From Streptomyces sp. SPB162 (GTDB taxonomy: Bacteria > Actinomycetota > Actinomycetes > Streptomycetales > Streptomycetaceae): a stretch of 64,000 nt of DNA. The translations under genes were made by a program, and so were the position numbers. The notes beneath the pieces were generated by a model. It saw nothing but the letters and a program-made list of their open reading frames with translations, searched no databases and was not told where the DNA came from. How positions within the stretch are numbered: the stretch's first letter is position 1; the number at the start of each line of letters is the position of its first letter. Shown here in pieces: positions 1 through 8,770 of the stretch. The DNA lies in assembly GCF_029504575.1 (NCBI RefSeq), contig NZ_JAQFII010000001.1:4781001-4845000 (forward strand), given 5' to 3'.

Positions 1-692
1 GTCCCCGGCATCGCCGACCAGCTCAACATCGACGGTCTCGTCGCCAACGCCGGCACCGTCGGCCTCATCGCCGGCGCCCTGCTCCTCTTCACCGGCTTCG
101 GCTGGGTCGCCTCGCTCCGCGACTGCCTGCGCGCGGTCTGGGAGAAGGACGACGAGGACGAGAACCCGTTCAAGAGCCGGCTCAGGGACGCCGGGATCCT
201 GCTCGGCCTCGGCGCCGCCGCCATCGTCTCGCTGGCCTCCTCCGCGTTCGCCACCGCCGCCGTCGGCTGGGCCGCCGACCACCTCGGCGTCGAGGACAGC
301 ACCGTCGGCCAGTTCTTCCTCACCGCCGCGGGCTTCTGCATCGCGGTCGTCGCGGACTTCGTGCTCCTGGTCGTCCTGCTCACCCTGCTGCCCGGCGTCG
401 AACCCCCGCGCCACCGGGTGGTCGTCGCGGGGGCCTCGTCGGGGCCGTCGGCTTCGAGATCCTCAAGCTGGTCCTCAGCAGCTACCTGCAGAACGTGGCC
501 GCCAAGAGCATGTACGGCGCCTTCGGCGTCCCCGTCGCGCTGCTGCTCTGGTTCAACTTCATGGCCAAACTGCTCCTCTTCTGCGCCGCCTGGACCGCAG
601 TCCCTTCCAAAACCGCGACGGCGGAAGCCGAGCAGCCGGCAACCGACCCGACCCCCACCGAGGACCACCCGGCAACCGTCCGCCCCGCCTGA
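1..692 (+). pseudogene. YihY/BrkB-family inner-membrane protein, 5'-partial, frameshifted
   Basis: The window opens inside a gene for a polytopic membrane protein of the YihY/virulence factor BrkB family. Several hydrophobic segments are visible, and the tail has the family's typical region around KSMYGAFGVPVALLLW and NFMAKLLLFCAAW. The reading starts in frame 1 and must switch to frame 3 near 429-433, a run of five G. With a sixth G the protein reads through smoothly (VVAGGLVGAVGFEILK). The natural stop is at 690-692. The family's role is poorly defined, and old RNase BN assignments should not be used. A sequencing indel is as likely as a real mutation. Confidence 0.75.
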
Positions 693-749
693 CCCCCAAC
701 AGAAGGTCCGCGGTCCGCAGGTCTGACCCCGGGGCCATCCCCGCCCCCG

Positions 750-2012
750 TCAGTCGGTGGCTTCGTCGCGGGGCTTGCGGCGGGAGGGGCGGGGGTCGGG
801 CAGGGTGGGGGCGGTGGTTCGGCGGCGGCGTAGGAGGAGGACGGCGCCGGCGACGAGGGCCAGGGCGCCTGCGGCGATTCCGGCGTAGGTCCAGATGCCG
901 TTCGAGCTGGACGTGCTGGTGACGGCCGCCTGGGCGGGGCCCTTAGTGTCCGGGTCGGGGGCGTTCGCCTGGGCGGCGCTCCGCGTCGGGACCAGGGTGC
1001 CGACCGGCTGCACGGTGGAGGCGGCCTTGAAGCCCCAGTCCAGCAGCGCGGCCGTCTCCTTGTAGACCTCGTTGGGGCGTGCGGCCGGGTGCATCACGGT
1101 GACGAGCAAGGTGCGACCGTCTCGCTCGGCCGCGCCGGTGAAGGTATTGCCCGCGTTGGTGGTGAAACCGTTCTTCACCCCGATCAGGCCGGGATAGCGG
1201 CTGACACCCATGCCGGTCAGCAGGCGGTCGGTGTTCTGTATGCCGAAGGAGGAGCGGGTCTTCGACGGCTTGCCCGTCTTCAGGTCCTTGTACTCGCCGG
1301 GGAACTGGGCGCTGGCCGTCCCGCAGTACTCGCGGAAGTCCGCGTTCTTCAGCCCCGATCGGGCGAAGAGCGTGAGGTCGTAGGCGCTGCTGACCTGGCC
1401 CGGCATGTCGTAGCCGTCGGGCGACACGACATGGGTGTCGTCGGCCTGCAACTCCTTGGCCTGCGCGTTCATTTCCTGCACGGTCTTGTCGACGCCGCCG
1501 TTCATCGTGGCGAGGACGTGCACCGCGTCGTTGCCCGAGTGCAGGAAGACCCCGAGCCACAGGTCGTGGACCGTGTAGCTGAGCTTCTCCTTGATGCCGA
1601 CGAGGCTGCTGCCCTCGCCCATGCCGCGCAGGTCGGAGTCGGCGACCGTGTGCACCTCGGTCTTCTGGAATTTCGGCAGCACGGTGTCGGCGAAGAGCAT
1701 CTTGAGCGTGCTGGCGGGAGCCAGTTTCCAGTGCGCGTTGTGGGCGGCGAGCACCTCGCCGGTCTTCGCGTCGGCCACGATCCACGAACGGGCGGTCAGG
1801 TTCGGCACCGCCGGGCTCCCGGCCTCCGGCTGCACCTGGGTGCCGGGCACCCCGAGCCGTTCGCCGCCGACCTTCGACATGGCGGCGGGAGGCACCGGTT
1901 CCTTCGTTCTCTCGTCCGCGTGGGCGGGCGAGGCGAGCAGCGGGCCGGACGCCAGGGTGGCGGCGCACAGGGCCAGCAGGGAACGGCGGAAGGCGGGTGC
2001 AGGCTTGGACAC
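750..2012 (-). CDS. D-alanyl-D-alanine carboxypeptidase (PBP5-like, S11 family), membrane-anchored
   Basis: A penicillin-binding D,D-carboxypeptidase that would trim the terminal D-Ala of peptidoglycan stem peptides outside the membrane. All three S11 motifs are visible: STLK (nucleophile serine and general-base lysine), SGN, and KNG in place of the usual KTG. KNG is common in streptomycete members. An N-terminal signal peptide ends near ASPAHA. A C-terminal transmembrane helix (GIWTYAGIAAGALALVAGAV) followed by RRRR anchors it. I chose the GTG at 2012 because it places a normal signal peptide at the N-terminus; no strong ribosome site precedes it. The frame stays open further upstream, but that part overlaps the divergent gene at 2152 and has no signal-peptide character. 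Confidence 0.85.
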   Translation of the reverse strand: MSKPAPAFRRSLLALCAATLASGPLLASPAHADERTKEPVPPAAMSKVGGERLGVPGTQVQPEAGSPAVPNLTARSWIVADAKTGEVLAAHNAHWKLAPASTLKMLFADTVLPKFQKTEVHTVADSDLRGMGEGSSLVGIKEKLSYTVHDLWLGVFLHSGNDAVHVLATMNGGVDKTVQEMNAQAKELQADDTHVVSPDGYDMPGQVSSAYDLTLFARSGLKNADFREYCGTASAQFPGEYKDLKTGKPSKTRSSFGIQNTDRLLTGMGVSRYPGLIGVKNGFTTNAGNTFTGAAERDGRTLLVTVMHPAARPNEVYKETAALLDWGFKAASTVQPVGTLVPTRSAAQANAPDPDTKGPAQAAVTSTSSSNGIWTYAGIAAGALALVAGAVLLLRRRRTTAPTLPDPRPSRRKPRDEATD

Positions 2013-2151
2013 CAGCAGAACGTACAGGCCTGGTGGCGGAACGCGCGCCCCCCGTTTGTCCCGCGGACGCGTGAGGATTCGCACGCCCGGGAGGCGGAAC
2101 CAACCGGACCCCGTCGGCCGTTGCCGTGCGGGAGTCCCCATACTGGGATGT

Positions 2152-2439
2152 ATGAAGCTCAACCGCCCCGTCTCCTGGTTCCTGATCGCCTTCGGTGTGT
2201 GGTCCTGGATCGTCTGGACCACCTTCGTGAAGAACCTGTGGAAGGACGCGAGCGGGCTCGCGTTCGACGACGGCTCCCCGACCGCGTACTTCTGGGTGCA
2301 CCTGACGCTCGCGATCACCTCGTTCCTGCTGGGAACGGCGATCGGCGCGCTCGGGTTGCGGTCGCTGCGGGTCCTGAAGCGGGAAGCCGCCGCCGGGACG
2401 CCGGTCGAACCGCAGCGCTCCGACACGGCAGCCGTTTAG
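2152..2439 (+). CDS. Small conserved membrane protein (SCO4848-like)
   Basis: A 95-residue protein with two predicted membrane helices, one around residues 8-27 (PVSWFLIAFGVWSWIVW) and one around 48-70, with a charged C-terminus. It resembles a small Streptomyces membrane family found next to the D,D-carboxypeptidase and the metallophosphoesterase. The start ATG at 2152 is the natural one. The stop codon overlaps the GTG of the next gene by one base (TAGTG), so the two are probably co-translated. Function is unknown. Confidence 0.75.
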   Translation: MKLNRPVSWFLIAFGVWSWIVWTTFVKNLWKDASGLAFDDGSPTAYFWVHLTLAITSFLLGTAIGALGLRSLRVLKREAAAGTPVEPQRSDTAAV

Positions 2440-3725
2440 TGATCGTCGTCTTCGTCCTGGGCGCACTGGCCGTCCTGGCGCTGTTCGTCGCCCTGCACCG
2501 GTACCTGTGGCGACGCCTGGTTCGCGACGTGTCGGCGCCCGGCGGCTGGTACCGGCGCGTCGGGACGGTGCTCGCCTTCGTCCTCCCGCTGACCAGCCTG
2601 GGCGCGCTGCTCGGTGGCCGTGAACTGCCGCTCGCGGGCGAACGGTGGCTGGCCTGGCCGGGCTACCTGTGGCTCGCGGTGCTGATCTATCTGACGTTCG
2701 CGCTGCTGGTGGGCGAGGCGGTACGACCGCTGCTGCGGCGTGCGCTCGACCGCCGGGCGGCGGCCCGGACGGATGAAGTGGTTCCGGAAGCGGTCACGGT
2801 CCCGGTGGAGGTTCCGCCGGCAGCTCCGCGCCCGGCGCCGACCGCCGCGACCGCCGAGCCCGCCGCCGCTCCCGCCGCGACCGACGAGCCCGCCGCCGGT
2901 GCCACCCGGCGGCAGTTCGTCGCCCGCACCGTCGCCGCCGCCTCCGTCGCCGTGGCGGCCGGGACCGTCGGGTACGGCACCTACGGCGTCCTGCGCGGCC
3001 CCCGGCTGAAGAACGTGACGATCCCCCTCGCGAAGCTGCCCGCGCGGGCGGACGGTTACCGGATCGCGGTGGTCAGCGACATCCACCTCGGACCGATCCT
3101 GGGCCGGGCGCACACCCAACGCATCGTCGACACGATCAACGGCGCCCGCCCCGACCTGGTGGCGATCGTCGGCGACCTGGTCGACGGGACCGTGGCGGAT
3201 CTCGGACCGGCCGCCGAGCCGCTGGCCGGACTGCGGGCCCGGGACGGCTCGTACTTCGTCACCGGCAACCACGAGTACTTCTCGGGCGCGGCCCCGTGGG
3301 TCGACTTCGTCCGCGAACTGGGCGTGCACCCGCTGGAGAACGCCCGGGTCGAGCTGCCCGGCTTCGACCTCGCGGGCGTCAACGACATCTCCGGCGCCGA
3401 CCACCACGCCGCGCCCGACTACGGCAGGGCGCTCGGCGACCGGGACCGCACCCGGGCCGCCGTCCTGCTGGCGCACCAGCCGGTGATGATCCACGAAGCG
3501 GTCAAGCACGGCGTGGACCTGCAGCTCTCGGGACACACGCACGGCGGCCAGCTCTGGCCGGGCAACTACATCGCCGAGCTGGCGAACCCCACCGTGGCGG
3601 GTCTCGACCGGTACGGCGACACCCAGTTGTACGTGACGCGCGGCGCGGGCGCCTGGGGTCCGCCGGTACGGGTCGGGGCGCCGTCCGACATCACGATCGT
3701 GAAGCTGGTGTCACTGCGCGCGTGA
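2439..3725 (+). CDS. Membrane-anchored metallophosphoesterase
   Basis: A 428-residue protein of the calcineurin-like phosphoesterase superfamily. The N-terminal third has about four membrane helices, then an Ala/Pro-rich linker, then a twin-arginine-like RRQFVARTV segment before another hydrophobic stretch. The catalytic domain follows with SDIHLG, GDLVDG, GNHEY and GHTHGGQLW, the ligands for the two-metal centre. This matches YkuE/YaeI-type enzymes acting on the outer face of the membrane; the substrate is not evident. The start is the GTG overlapping the preceding stop. Its 3' end overlaps the convergent TetR gene by 15 bases. Confidence 0.85.
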   Translation: MIVVFVLGALAVLALFVALHRYLWRRLVRDVSAPGGWYRRVGTVLAFVLPLTSLGALLGGRELPLAGERWLAWPGYLWLAVLIYLTFALLVGEAVRPLLRRALDRRAAARTDEVVPEAVTVPVEVPPAAPRPAPTAATAEPAAAPAATDEPAAGATRRQFVARTVAAASVAVAAGTVGYGTYGVLRGPRLKNVTIPLAKLPARADGYRIAVVSDIHLGPILGRAHTQRIVDTINGARPDLVAIVGDLVDGTVADLGPAAEPLAGLRARDGSYFVTGNHEYFSGAAPWVDFVRELGVHPLENARVELPGFDLAGVNDISGADHHAAPDYGRALGDRDRTRAAVLLAHQPVMIHEAVKHGVDLQLSGHTHGGQLWPGNYIAELANPTVAGLDRYGDTQLYVTRGAGAWGPPVRVGAPSDITIVKLVSLRA

Positions 3726-4589
3726 GGCCTTCTTCGCGGCGCGCTTCGCCGCCCGCTTGGCCGGGACCTTGGCGACGGGCTCAGCGGCCGTGGCAGTGTC
3801 CTGGGGCGCTTCCGCGCCGCCCCCCGACGACTTCTGGGACGAGATGAACGTCGGCAGGATGAAGTCGTGGATGAGCCCCTTGGCGTCCCTGACCAGCGGA
3901 CGGAACACCCGGTAGCGCGAGAGGCTGACGACCTTCGCCACCAGCGGGGTGCACCGCTTGACGAAGTTCCGGGTGCGCTCGGTGTCGTCGGTGCGGTCGA
4001 AGACCCAGTACAGCACCACGATCATCAGGTGCAGCCAGAGCAGGTCCGGGAGGAGTTCGGCGAGTTCGGCGTCGAGCTTGGGGGCCAGGTCCGAGCCGTT
4101 CAGCACCTCGTCGAAGATGGCGACGGCGGTGGCGCGCGCCGGGTGCGACTCGTTCGAGAACGGGCTGAGCGGGCTGTCCGGATCGGCCGCCGTGCGGAAG
4201 AACTGCGAGGCGAACTCGTGGTACGGCGCCGCGCAGTCCACCCACGAGGTGAGGGCGATCTCCAGGCGCTTGGAGAAGTCGGTGACGCCGGCCATCTTGG
4301 CGTGGGTGTCGACCGCGTGCTCGTGCGTCATCCGGTCGTAGAAGCCCTGGATCAGGAACTCCTTCGACGCGAAGTAGTAGTAGGCGTTGCCGACCGACAC
4401 CCCGGCCTCGGTCGCGATCGCCCGCATCGTCGTCTTGTTGTAGCCGCGTTCCTGGAACATCCGCATCGCGGTGTCCAGGATGAGCGCCCGGGTCAGCTCG
4501 CTCTTGTCGGTCTTCGGACGCGCCCGGCCGCCCGGCAGTTCGGCGGCCGGCGCGACGTCGTCGGACGGGCTACGGTCAGTTTCTTCCAC
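3711..4589 (-). CDS. TetR-family transcriptional regulator with a basic Ala/Lys tail
   Basis: A TetR-type repressor. The N-terminal helix-turn-helix domain is clear (ALILDTAMRMFQERGYNKTT, then GVSVGNAYYYFASKEFL), followed by a long ligand-binding domain rich in helices. The protein ends in a low-complexity basic tail (KVPAKRAAKRAAKKASRAQ) of the kind seen in histone-H1-like proteins and unusual for TetR regulators. The GTG at 4589 is preferred over an ATG at 4622, because the upstream gene ends at 4600. Two near-identical palindromes lie about 1.1 kb upstream, in front of the first gene of the same-strand run, and are the likely operators. Confidence 0.85.
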   Translation of the reverse strand: MEETDRSPSDDVAPAAELPGGRARPKTDKSELTRALILDTAMRMFQERGYNKTTMRAIATEAGVSVGNAYYYFASKEFLIQGFYDRMTHEHAVDTHAKMAGVTDFSKRLEIALTSWVDCAAPYHEFASQFFRTAADPDSPLSPFSNESHPARATAVAIFDEVLNGSDLAPKLDAELAELLPDLLWLHLMIVVLYWVFDRTDDTERTRNFVKRCTPLVAKVVSLSRYRVFRPLVRDAKGLIHDFILPTFISSQKSSGGGAEAPQDTATAAEPVAKVPAKRAAKRAAKKASRAQ

Positions 4590-4599
4590 AGGGGTGAGC

Positions 4600-5307
4600 C
4601 TAACCGCCGTGCCCGCACGCATCGCCGCAGTCCTCGTGGGCCGGCAGCGGCGCCCCGGGCGGCCGGCCGGTGCCCGGATTCCGGGCCCGTTCCCAGTCCG
4701 TTCCGGGCGGCGCCCAGGCGGTGCGGGCGGGGCCCCAGTCGGTCTGGCGCCAGGCGTTCCGGGCTCCGCCGCGGTGGCCGCCGTTCGGGCCGGGCGCCGG
4801 CCGGCGGCCGTTCGGGGGGACGTCCCAACCGGCGTACGGAGTGGCCGCGGCCCGGTACTTCGCGGCCGCCAGGACCGCGGCCCGCGCGAGCGGCGCCCCG
4901 ACCGGGGTGCTGAAGCGGTGGGCCATCGGACGGTACTCGGCGAGCGCCCACAGGACGACGATCCAGGCGGCGTCGCCCGTGTAGAGCTGCCCCTGGTCGC
5001 CGATGACGGTGATGCGGCTGAGGGTAGAGGCGTGGTCGAGGTCCGGGTACCGGCCGCGCGCCTCGGGGGAGCAGGCCGGGACGAGGTCCAGCGGGACGAG
5101 CCGGCGCTGGCGTCCGAGCCAGCCCCGCACGAACGAGCAGAGCCGGCAGTCGGCGTCGTACAGGACGGTCAGCCGGCGGACCGGGACGCGGGCGTCCCGG
5201 TAGGCCGGTGCGGGTGCTGCCACTTCCGCGGGTGCTTCCGGTGCTTCCGGTGCTGCGGGTTCTGTGACTTCCGCGGGTTCCGCGGGGCGGGCGGCGTCGG
5301 CGGCCAT
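4600..5307 (-). CDS. DCC-family thiol-disulfide oxidoreductase-like protein (DUF393)
   Basis: A 235-residue protein. The first 40 residues are an Ala/Pro/Glu-rich segment. The DUF393 domain then begins with the family's defining YDADCRLCSFV, a CxxC pair in a thioredoxin-like setting. The C-terminal 80 residues are Pro/Gly/Arg-rich and probably disordered. Its ATG lies 5 bases after the stop of the upstream membrane-protein gene, so the two form an operon, with the TetR gene 10 bases downstream. A redox role at the membrane is inferred from the family; the partner is unknown. Confidence 0.75.
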   Translation of the reverse strand: MAADAARPAEPAEVTEPAAPEAPEAPAEVAAPAPAYRDARVPVRRLTVLYDADCRLCSFVRGWLGRQRRLVPLDLVPACSPEARGRYPDLDHASTLSRITVIGDQGQLYTGDAAWIVVLWALAEYRPMAHRFSTPVGAPLARAAVLAAAKYRAAATPYAGWDVPPNGRRPAPGPNGGHRGGARNAWRQTDWGPARTAWAPPGTDWERARNPGTGRPPGAPLPAHEDCGDACGHGG

Positions 5308-5312
5308 GGTGG

Positions 5313-5723
5313 TCAGAGCGCCGGGGTGGCGGGGGTGGTCCAGCCCTGTGGCGGCACCGGCGGCACCTGCTCCTTCTCCATGATGCCCCGGCGGCGCATC
5401 TTGTTGAGGATGAAGACGTTGCCGAGGTGCAGGACACCGAGGACGAGCAGGACGACCCCGAGCTTGACCGACAGCACCTCGAAGAGGCCCCGGGCGTCCT
5501 CGACCGCGTCGGCCGCCTTGAGGTAGAGGGCGACGAACCCGAAGTTGACGAGGTAGAAACCGACCACCAGGAGGTGGTTGACGGCCTCGGCGAGCTTCTC
5601 GTTGCCGTGCAGCACGTCGGCGAGGAAGATCCGCCCGTTGCTGCTGAGGGTGCGCGCGACCCAGATGGTCAGACCGATGCTGATGAGCAGGTAGACGACG
5701 TACGCGACGACCGTGAGGTCCAT
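5313..5723 (-). CDS. Small four-helix membrane protein
   Basis: A 136-residue protein with about four hydrophobic helices (the first is DLTVVAYVVYLLISIGLTIW), a short helix pair in the middle, and a cytoplasmic KMRRRG plus Pro-rich tail. It is the first gene of a three-gene run with the DCC protein and TetR. The palindromic sites directly upstream suggest control by that TetR. No enzymatic motif is visible, and the function is unknown. Confidence 0.75.
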   Translation of the reverse strand: MDLTVVAYVVYLLISIGLTIWVARTLSSNGRIFLADVLHGNEKLAEAVNHLLVVGFYLVNFGFVALYLKAADAVEDARGLFEVLSVKLGVVLLVLGVLHLGNVFILNKMRRRGIMEKEQVPPVPPQGWTTPATPAL

Positions 5724-5733
5724 GGTCCATCCC

Positions 5734-5794
5734 TTTGAACGTGTTCAAAACTTCTGACAGGCCTGACTGTAGACCCATTTTTGAACGTGTTCAA
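5734..5794. promoter_or_regulatory. Pair of TetR-type operators (TTGAACGTGTTCAA x2)
   Basis: Two copies of the palindrome TTGAACGTGTTCAA, at 5735-5748 and 5781-5794. Their starts are 46 bases apart and they sit just upstream of the membrane-protein/DCC/TetR run. Arms are TTGAAC and GTTCAA. Two identical palindromes immediately upstream of a run that includes a TetR gene fit autoregulation; the assignment to this TetR is inferred. Confidence 0.65.
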
Positions 5795-5816
5795 CCATGG
5801 GCGGCGGGGAACGAAA

Positions 5817-5856
5817 AACGCCGGGCGGGCCTGATGTCTCAGGCCCGCCCGGCGTT
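5817..5856 (-). terminator. Strong intrinsic terminator after the MMPL gene
   Basis: A perfect 18-bp stem (arms 5817-5834 and 5839-5856) closed by a 4-base loop. On the minus strand it is followed by a short T run, and it lies 25 bases beyond the MMPL stop codon. Confidence 0.85.
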
Positions 5857-5880
5857 CCGGGAAAAGGTGGGTCGGTCGCG

Positions 5881-8598
5881 TCAGTCGCGCGAGTGGCTCA
5901 GCTCCAGGTCGAGGTCGTCCCCGCCGTCGCCGTCCTCGCCGCCGCCCACCGTGACCGTGGCGGGGAAGGGCGGGTAGCCCATCGTCAGCAGCGTGTAGCG
6001 GCCCGGGTAGAGGTTGGCGAAGGCGTAGCCACCGTCCTGACCCGTGTGGATGACGCCGACCTCCTTGCCGTCCGCGTCCTGCAGGACGACCCGCGCGTCG
6101 TCGACGGGATCGCCCTGCGCCGTGCGCACCGTGCCCGAGAGGGTGCCGGTGCCGCTGAGCCGCAGATCGCACTCCACGGGGCGGTCGTTCGTCATGACGC
6201 TCGCCGTCTGCGGCTGGTGCCCGTCAGCGTTGGCGACCAGCACGTACGAGCCGCTGCCGGGCGTCGGCAGGCTGAACGATCCGTCGTCGTCCGCCGTGAT
6301 CCGGCCGACCTGGCGGCCGTCGGCGGCGATGAGGGTGAGCTCGGAGCGCGGGATCGGCAGTCCGAAGGCCCCGCGGACGGTGCCGCGCACGGACGGGCCG
6401 CCGGCCTTCGTCAGGGGGATGACGACACCCGACGCCGGAGCGTCGTCGTCCTCCGGCGCGCCCTCGACCGCCAGGTGCGGCAGCCGCTTGTCGAGCCAGC
6501 CCGGCAGCCACCAGTTGGCGTTGCCGAACAGGTGCATCAGCGAGGGGACGAGGACCGTCCGCAGGATGAACGCGTCGAGCGCGACCGCCCCCGCCAGCCC
6601 GATGCCGAACATCGCCAGCACGCGCTGCCCGCTGAGCACGAAGGCGCCGAAGACGCAGATCATGATGACGGCGGCGGAGTTGATCACCCGGCTGGTCTCG
6701 GCCAGGCCGACGCGTACCGCCCGCGCGTTGTCCTTGGTGTGCGTCCACTCCTCGTGCATCCGGCTGACCAGGAAGACCTGGTAGTCCATGGAGAGGCCGA
6801 AGAGCAGCGACAGCATGATGACGGGGAGGAACGCCTCGATCGGGCCCGCGCGTCCGGCGCCCAGCGCGTCACCGCCCCAGCCCCACTGGAAGACCGCGAC
6901 CAGCAGTCCGAAGGACGCGGCGGCCGCGATCAGGTTCATCACGGCGGCGGTGAGCGGTACGACGATGCTGCGGAAGGCCACCATCAGCAGGACGAAGCCC
7001 AGCGCGATGATCACGGCGATGAAGAGCGGGAGCTTGCCCATCAGCACCGAGGCGAAGTCCTTGAACATCGCCGTCTGGCCGCCGACGTACGCCTGCATCG
7101 TGCTGCCCTGCTCGGCAGCCGGTACGACGTCCTCGCGCAGGTGGTCGATCAGGTCCGACGTCGACTTGTCCTGCGGCGAGCTGTTCGGCACCGCTTGGAT
7201 GACGGCGACCTCGGCGCCCGGCTGCATCGGCATCGCGGCGGCGAAGGTGATGCCCTTGGTCGCGTTGAGCTTGCCGACCAGGGTCTGCACCGCTGCCTTG
7301 TCGGTGTCCGACTTCACCTCCGCGAGGATGGTCAGCGGGCCGTTGAAGCCGGCGCCGAAACCGCCCGCGAGCAGGTCGTACGCCTTGCGGGTGGTCGTCG
7401 TGTCCGGGTTGTTGCCCTGGTCGGACGAGCCGAGGCGCAGGGAGAGCATCGGGATGGCCAGCACCGCCATGACCGCGACCGCGACCAGCGAGAGCACCCG
7501 CGGGTGCCGCTCCAGGAAGCCGGACCAGCGGGCCGCGGCACCGGTGGAGTGCTCCGGCTCGGGGCCGTTCGCGGCCAGCTTGCGGCGCTGGCGGCGCGAC
7601 AGCACGCGCATGCCGAGGACGCCGAGCATCGCGGGCAGCAGCGTGATGGCCGCGGCGACGCTCAGGACGACGGTCAACGCGGACGCGATGGCGACCCCGT
7701 TGAGGAAGCTCAGACCCATCGCGAACATGCCGAGCAGGGCGATGCAGACGGTGCCGCCCGCGAACAGCACGGCGCGGCCCGAGGTGTTGACCGCTGTGAC
7801 GGCGGCCTCCTCCGGCGTCTTCCCGCGCAGCACGCCCTTGCGGTGCCGGGTGACGATGAACAGCGCGTAGTCGATGCCGACGCCCAGGCCGACGAGCATC
7901 GCCAGCATCGGGGACACGTCGGCGATGGCCATGCCGTGGCTGAGCAGGATGATCGCCGACGAGGCGGTGAAGATCGCGAAGAGCGCGGTGATGATCGGCA
8001 GCAGCATCCCGAACAGCGAGCCGAAGGCGAGGAAGAGGACCACGGCCGCGGCCGCGATGCCCACGAGCTCGCTCAGGCCCTGCGGCGGCTCCTCGGCCAT
8101 CTGCACGGCCTGACCGCCGGCCTCGACCTGCAGGCCGTCGCCCGAGGCGTCGTGCACGATGTCGATGAGCTTCTTCACCTCCTCCTTGTCCAGCTCGTTG
8201 CCGAGCTTGGTGAAGGTGACGGTGGCGTAGGCGGTCCTGCCGTCCTTGCTGATCTTCGCCGCGCCCTCGGGCGCGTACGGGCTCGCGATCGCGCCGACGT
8301 CCGCGACCCCGCTCTTGATCTTCTGCAGGGCGGCGGTCATCTTCTGCTGGACCGCGCTGTCACGTACCGAACCCTGGTCGACGTGCCACACGACGTTGTC
8401 GGACTCGCCGGCCTGGTCGGGGAACGCCTTGTCCATCAGCTTCAGGACCTGGGCGGACTCGGTGCCCGGCAGCTCGAAGACGTTGGCGTAGTCGCTCCCG
8501 GCCGCGGTACTGCTGGCGCCGAAGCCGGCCACCACCGCCACCCACAACCCGATCACCAACCACTTGCGCCTAAAGCACCAACGTGCCAATGAGGCCAC
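5881..8598 (-). CDS. MMPL-family RND transporter with two C-terminal beta-sandwich repeats
   Basis: A 905-residue RND-type exporter of the MMPL/SCO group, usually involved in lipid or lipophilic metabolite export. It has the two-fold RND layout: a helix at residues 12-30, an extracellular loop, helices 2-6 with GLGVGIDYALFIVTRHR, a second loop, and helices 8-12 with LLFGLSMDYQVFLVSR. The Asp residues in GID and SMDY are the proton-relay positions. After the last helices come about 190 residues with two carboxypeptidase-regulatory/CnaB-like modules (PSVRGTVRGAFGLPIPRSEL and GTLSGTVRTAQGDPVDDARV), which most MMPL proteins lack. It is divergent from the response-regulator gene at 8771. Confidence 0.85.
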   Translation of the reverse strand: MASLARWCFRRKWLVIGLWVAVVAGFGASSTAAGSDYANVFELPGTESAQVLKLMDKAFPDQAGESDNVVWHVDQGSVRDSAVQQKMTAALQKIKSGVADVGAIASPYAPEGAAKISKDGRTAYATVTFTKLGNELDKEEVKKLIDIVHDASGDGLQVEAGGQAVQMAEEPPQGLSELVGIAAAAVVLFLAFGSLFGMLLPIITALFAIFTASSAIILLSHGMAIADVSPMLAMLVGLGVGIDYALFIVTRHRKGVLRGKTPEEAAVTAVNTSGRAVLFAGGTVCIALLGMFAMGLSFLNGVAIASALTVVLSVAAAITLLPAMLGVLGMRVLSRRQRRKLAANGPEPEHSTGAAARWSGFLERHPRVLSLVAVAVMAVLAIPMLSLRLGSSDQGNNPDTTTTRKAYDLLAGGFGAGFNGPLTILAEVKSDTDKAAVQTLVGKLNATKGITFAAAMPMQPGAEVAVIQAVPNSSPQDKSTSDLIDHLREDVVPAAEQGSTMQAYVGGQTAMFKDFASVLMGKLPLFIAVIIALGFVLLMVAFRSIVVPLTAAVMNLIAAAASFGLLVAVFQWGWGGDALGAGRAGPIEAFLPVIMLSLLFGLSMDYQVFLVSRMHEEWTHTKDNARAVRVGLAETSRVINSAAVIMICVFGAFVLSGQRVLAMFGIGLAGAVALDAFILRTVLVPSLMHLFGNANWWLPGWLDKRLPHLAVEGAPEDDDAPASGVVIPLTKAGGPSVRGTVRGAFGLPIPRSELTLIAADGRQVGRITADDDGSFSLPTPGSGSYVLVANADGHQPQTASVMTNDRPVECDLRLSGTGTLSGTVRTAQGDPVDDARVVLQDADGKEVGVIHTGQDGGYAFANLYPGRYTLLTMGYPPFPATVTVGGGEDGDGGDDLDLELSHSRD

Positions 8599-8770
8599 GG
8601 TCCCAGCTCCTTCACTCGCTGCCGACGGTCGCTGCCGGGCAGGAATTCCCCCGCAGTCTGCTCAGCCTCCGTGCCGGGGCCGGGCCGTCACAAGGTGAAT
8701 CGGGATCTCTCAGGGAACTCCCAAGTTGTCTCCAGTGGGTCTGTGGGCCATCACTGCCGATACTTGAGCC

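Noticed and set aside
5797..8592. A 931-codon open frame on the + strand opposite the MMPL gene, and similar long frames at 12093-14318, 16621-18999, 23495-25912 and 42510-44699
   Set aside because: They are the GC-bias shadows of well-recognised genes on the other strand or frame: Arg/Ala/Gly/Val-rich composition, no domain, no ribosome site.
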